Assembly (NCBI GenBank): GCA_017629395.1 | Contig: JAGBXH010000176.1 | Coordinates: 1 to 6,355 of the forward strand | DNA from: Clostridia bacterium | Lineage (GTDB): Bacteria > Bacillota > Clostridia > Oscillospirales > CAG-272 | Reading direction: 5' to 3' | Length of the DNA: 6,355 nucleotides | Shown here: piece after piece, positions 5,736 through 6,355 of the stretch | How positions within the stretch are numbered: position 1 is the first letter of the stretch | Layout: the number at the start of each line of letters is the position of its first letter | The notes under the pieces: generated by a model | Databases searched by the model: none | The model's input: only the letters and a program-made list of their open reading frames with translations | Told to the model about the DNA's origin: nothing | Position numbers and translations under genes: made by a program

Positions 5736-5763
5736 ATATATTCCCGCCATGCGCGGAATATAT
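5736..5763. repeat. Inverted repeat in the DUF6512/NUDIX intergenic region
   Basis: ATATATTCC (5736-5744) and GGAATATAT (5755-5763) are perfect 9-bp arms around a 10-base GC-rich spacer. The dyad lies between the two divergent genes. A weak minus-strand -10 candidate (TATATT, plus-strand 5757-5762) overlaps its right arm, so it could be an operator over the DUF6512-like promoter or a hairpin in its leader. No T tract follows on either side, so a terminator is unlikely. Confidence 0.5.
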
Positions 5764-5780
5764 ACAAATGCCGAAAATCA

Positions 5781-5809
5781 TTGACATATCAGCGCATTTT
5801 TGATATAAT
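5781..5809 (+). promoter_or_regulatory. Full-consensus sigma-A promoter for the NUDIX-lipoprotein unit
   Basis: A perfect -35 TTGACA (5781-5786), a 17-base spacer and a perfect -10 TATAAT (5804-5809), with an extended TG at 5801-5802. Expected transcription start is about 5816, a leader of some 24 bases. On sequence alone this is the strongest promoter in the window. Confidence 0.93.
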
Positions 5810-5839
5810 GAAAAAAACTGACGAAAGAGAAGTAAGCAT

Positions 5840-6241
5840 ATGAAAGCAACTGAAGTTGTAGCAGCCCTGATATGGCAAGGCGACAAATTTATGATATGCC
5901 AACGCCCCGCACACAAGGCAAGAGGACTGCTTTGGGAGTTTGTGGGAGGTAAGGTCGAAGAGGGGGAAACCAAGCAGCAGGCATTGATCCGCGAATGCAG
6001 CGAGGAGATTGCCGTGACGCTTTCGGTGGGGGACGTGTTTATGGACGTCACGCACGAATATCCCGACCTGACCGTGCATTTGACGCTGTTTCATGCCACT
6101 ATCGCAGAGGGTATACCGCAAAAAATCGAGCACAACGACATTAAGTGGATCACACCCGCCGAGATCGATGGCTATGACTTTTGCCCCGCGGATGTGGAGA
6201 TCCTTGATAAACTTCGCCAAACTTATCAATCATTTATATAA
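5840..6241 (+). CDS. MutT-type NUDIX hydrolase
   Basis: A small cytoplasmic hydrolase of 133 residues, the usual MutT length. The NUDIX box is at 37-59: G37-x5-E43-x7-R51-E52-C-S-E55-E56-I-A58-V59, where the catalytic Mg-binding set REXXEE is complete and the last conserved Gly is Ala. Before it comes the MutT-like LWEFVGGKVEEGE (31-43; E. coli MutT has WEFPGGK). Family members cleave nucleoside diphosphates linked to another moiety, and this subgroup is usually annotated as 8-oxo-dGTP diphosphatase, removing oxidised dGTP from the nucleotide pool. The early QRP (21-23) and the C-terminal WITPAEIDGYDFCPADVEIL (103-122) also fit the MutT subgroup. Substrate is inferred from family only. The ribosome site is weak (GAGAAG, 5827-5832) despite the very strong promoter. 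The next gene starts 14 bases after the stop, so an operon is likely. Confidence 0.93.
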   Translation: MKATEVVAALIWQGDKFMICQRPAHKARGLLWEFVGGKVEEGETKQQALIRECSEEIAVTLSVGDVFMDVTHEYPDLTVHLTLFHATIAEGIPQKIEHNDIKWITPAEIDGYDFCPADVEILDKLRQTYQSFI

Positions 6242-6255
6242 TTTTGGAGGTTCCC

Positions 6256-6355
6256 ATGATCAAATCTCGCATTGCCATTTTGCTGCTCTGCGCGCTGCTC
6301 AGCCTTGCAGGCTGCGCGGCTTACAGGGACGTGCCGCATGACGTCGGAAAAAACG
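6256..6355 (+). CDS. Lipoprotein, N-terminal part (cut by window edge)
   Basis: The first 33 codons are present and the frame is open to the right edge. The translation is a type II signal peptide: a positive start (MIKSR), a hydrophobic core (IAILLLCALLS, 6-16) and the lipobox L17-A18-G19-C20. The protein should be cleaved before C20 and lipid-anchored on the outer face of the cell membrane. The mature part begins CAAYRDVPHDVGKN. Some Clostridia lipoproteins of the DUF4358 type start with a similar 'YxDVP' after the Cys, but 14 residues are too few to assign a family. GGAGG at 6246-6250 lies 5 bases before the ATG, a much stronger ribosome site than that of the NUDIX gene with which it is probably co-transcribed. 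Confidence 0.8.
   Translation, partial: MIKSRIAILLLCALLSLAGCAAYRDVPHDVGKN

Noticed and set aside
5712..5750. Longer N-terminus (MAGIYFIKKLGGF) for the DUF6512-like protein
   Set aside because: The ATG at 5750 has no ribosome site and lies in an inverted repeat; the ATG at 5711 fits the family's usual opening better.
5503..6051. 182-codon minus-strand frame spanning the DUF6512/NUDIX divergent gap
   Set aside because: It runs through the perfect NUDIX promoter and antisense to the NUDIX box, with no protein-like features.
1..6355. CRISPR array, tRNA/rRNA gene, insertion sequence or toxin-antitoxin pair
   Set aside because: I saw no regularly spaced repeats, tRNA-like cloverleaf, transposase motif or small paired genes. 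The XRE regulator is too long, carries extra domains and is not adjacent to a toxin-like gene in the same operon.

Overview
This window looks like ordinary chromosome from a Firmicutes (Clostridia-type) bacterium. Base composition is mid-range. The start sites mostly carry strong AGGAGG-like ribosome sites, the sigma-A promoters have extended -10 boxes, and the proteins resemble gut or environmental Clostridia families. No rRNA, tRNA, CRISPR array, insertion sequence or phage gene is visible. The taxonomic reading is an inference from style and protein resemblance, not from a marker gene.

Layout, left to right. (1) A minus-strand operon (1-1039): an unrecognised 313-residue protein, then the start of a GNAT acetyltransferase cut by the window edge, with a 26-bp overlap between the two genes. 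(2) Diverging from it is a plus-strand regulator (1174-1830) that joins an XRE-type helix-turn-helix, a four-cysteine zinc ribbon and a C-terminal domain. The two promoters sit back to back, and a GCAAC/GTTGC inverted repeat lies exactly between their -35 boxes. (3) A plus-strand pair (2000-3387): a VUT/YhhQ-family membrane transporter and a compact short-chain dehydrogenase, overlapping by ATGA. Their mRNA leader begins with a 9-bp hairpin that looks like a dispersed repeat. (4) A convergent minus-strand ClC-family anion transporter with a C-terminal RCK_C/TrkA_C-like domain (3426-5048), sharing a bidirectional terminator with the dehydrogenase. (5) A minus-strand DUF6512-like membrane protein (5160-5711). 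(6) A divergent plus-strand pair: a MutT-type NUDIX hydrolase (5840-6241) behind a full-consensus promoter, and the first 33 codons of a lipoprotein cut by the right edge.

As far as the sequence shows, these are small independent transcription units (regulation, transport, nucleotide-pool cleaning) and not one pathway. Two places suggest joint function: the divergent regulator/unknown-protein locus around 1040-1173, and the translationally coupled VUT-SDR pair. Other points of interest are a ClC pore lacking the usual central Ser and apparently Tyr, five promoters of near-identical architecture, and two terminators that share sequence. I found no clear evidence of a new multi-gene system. The most open questions are the 313-residue protein and the VUT-SDR substrate.
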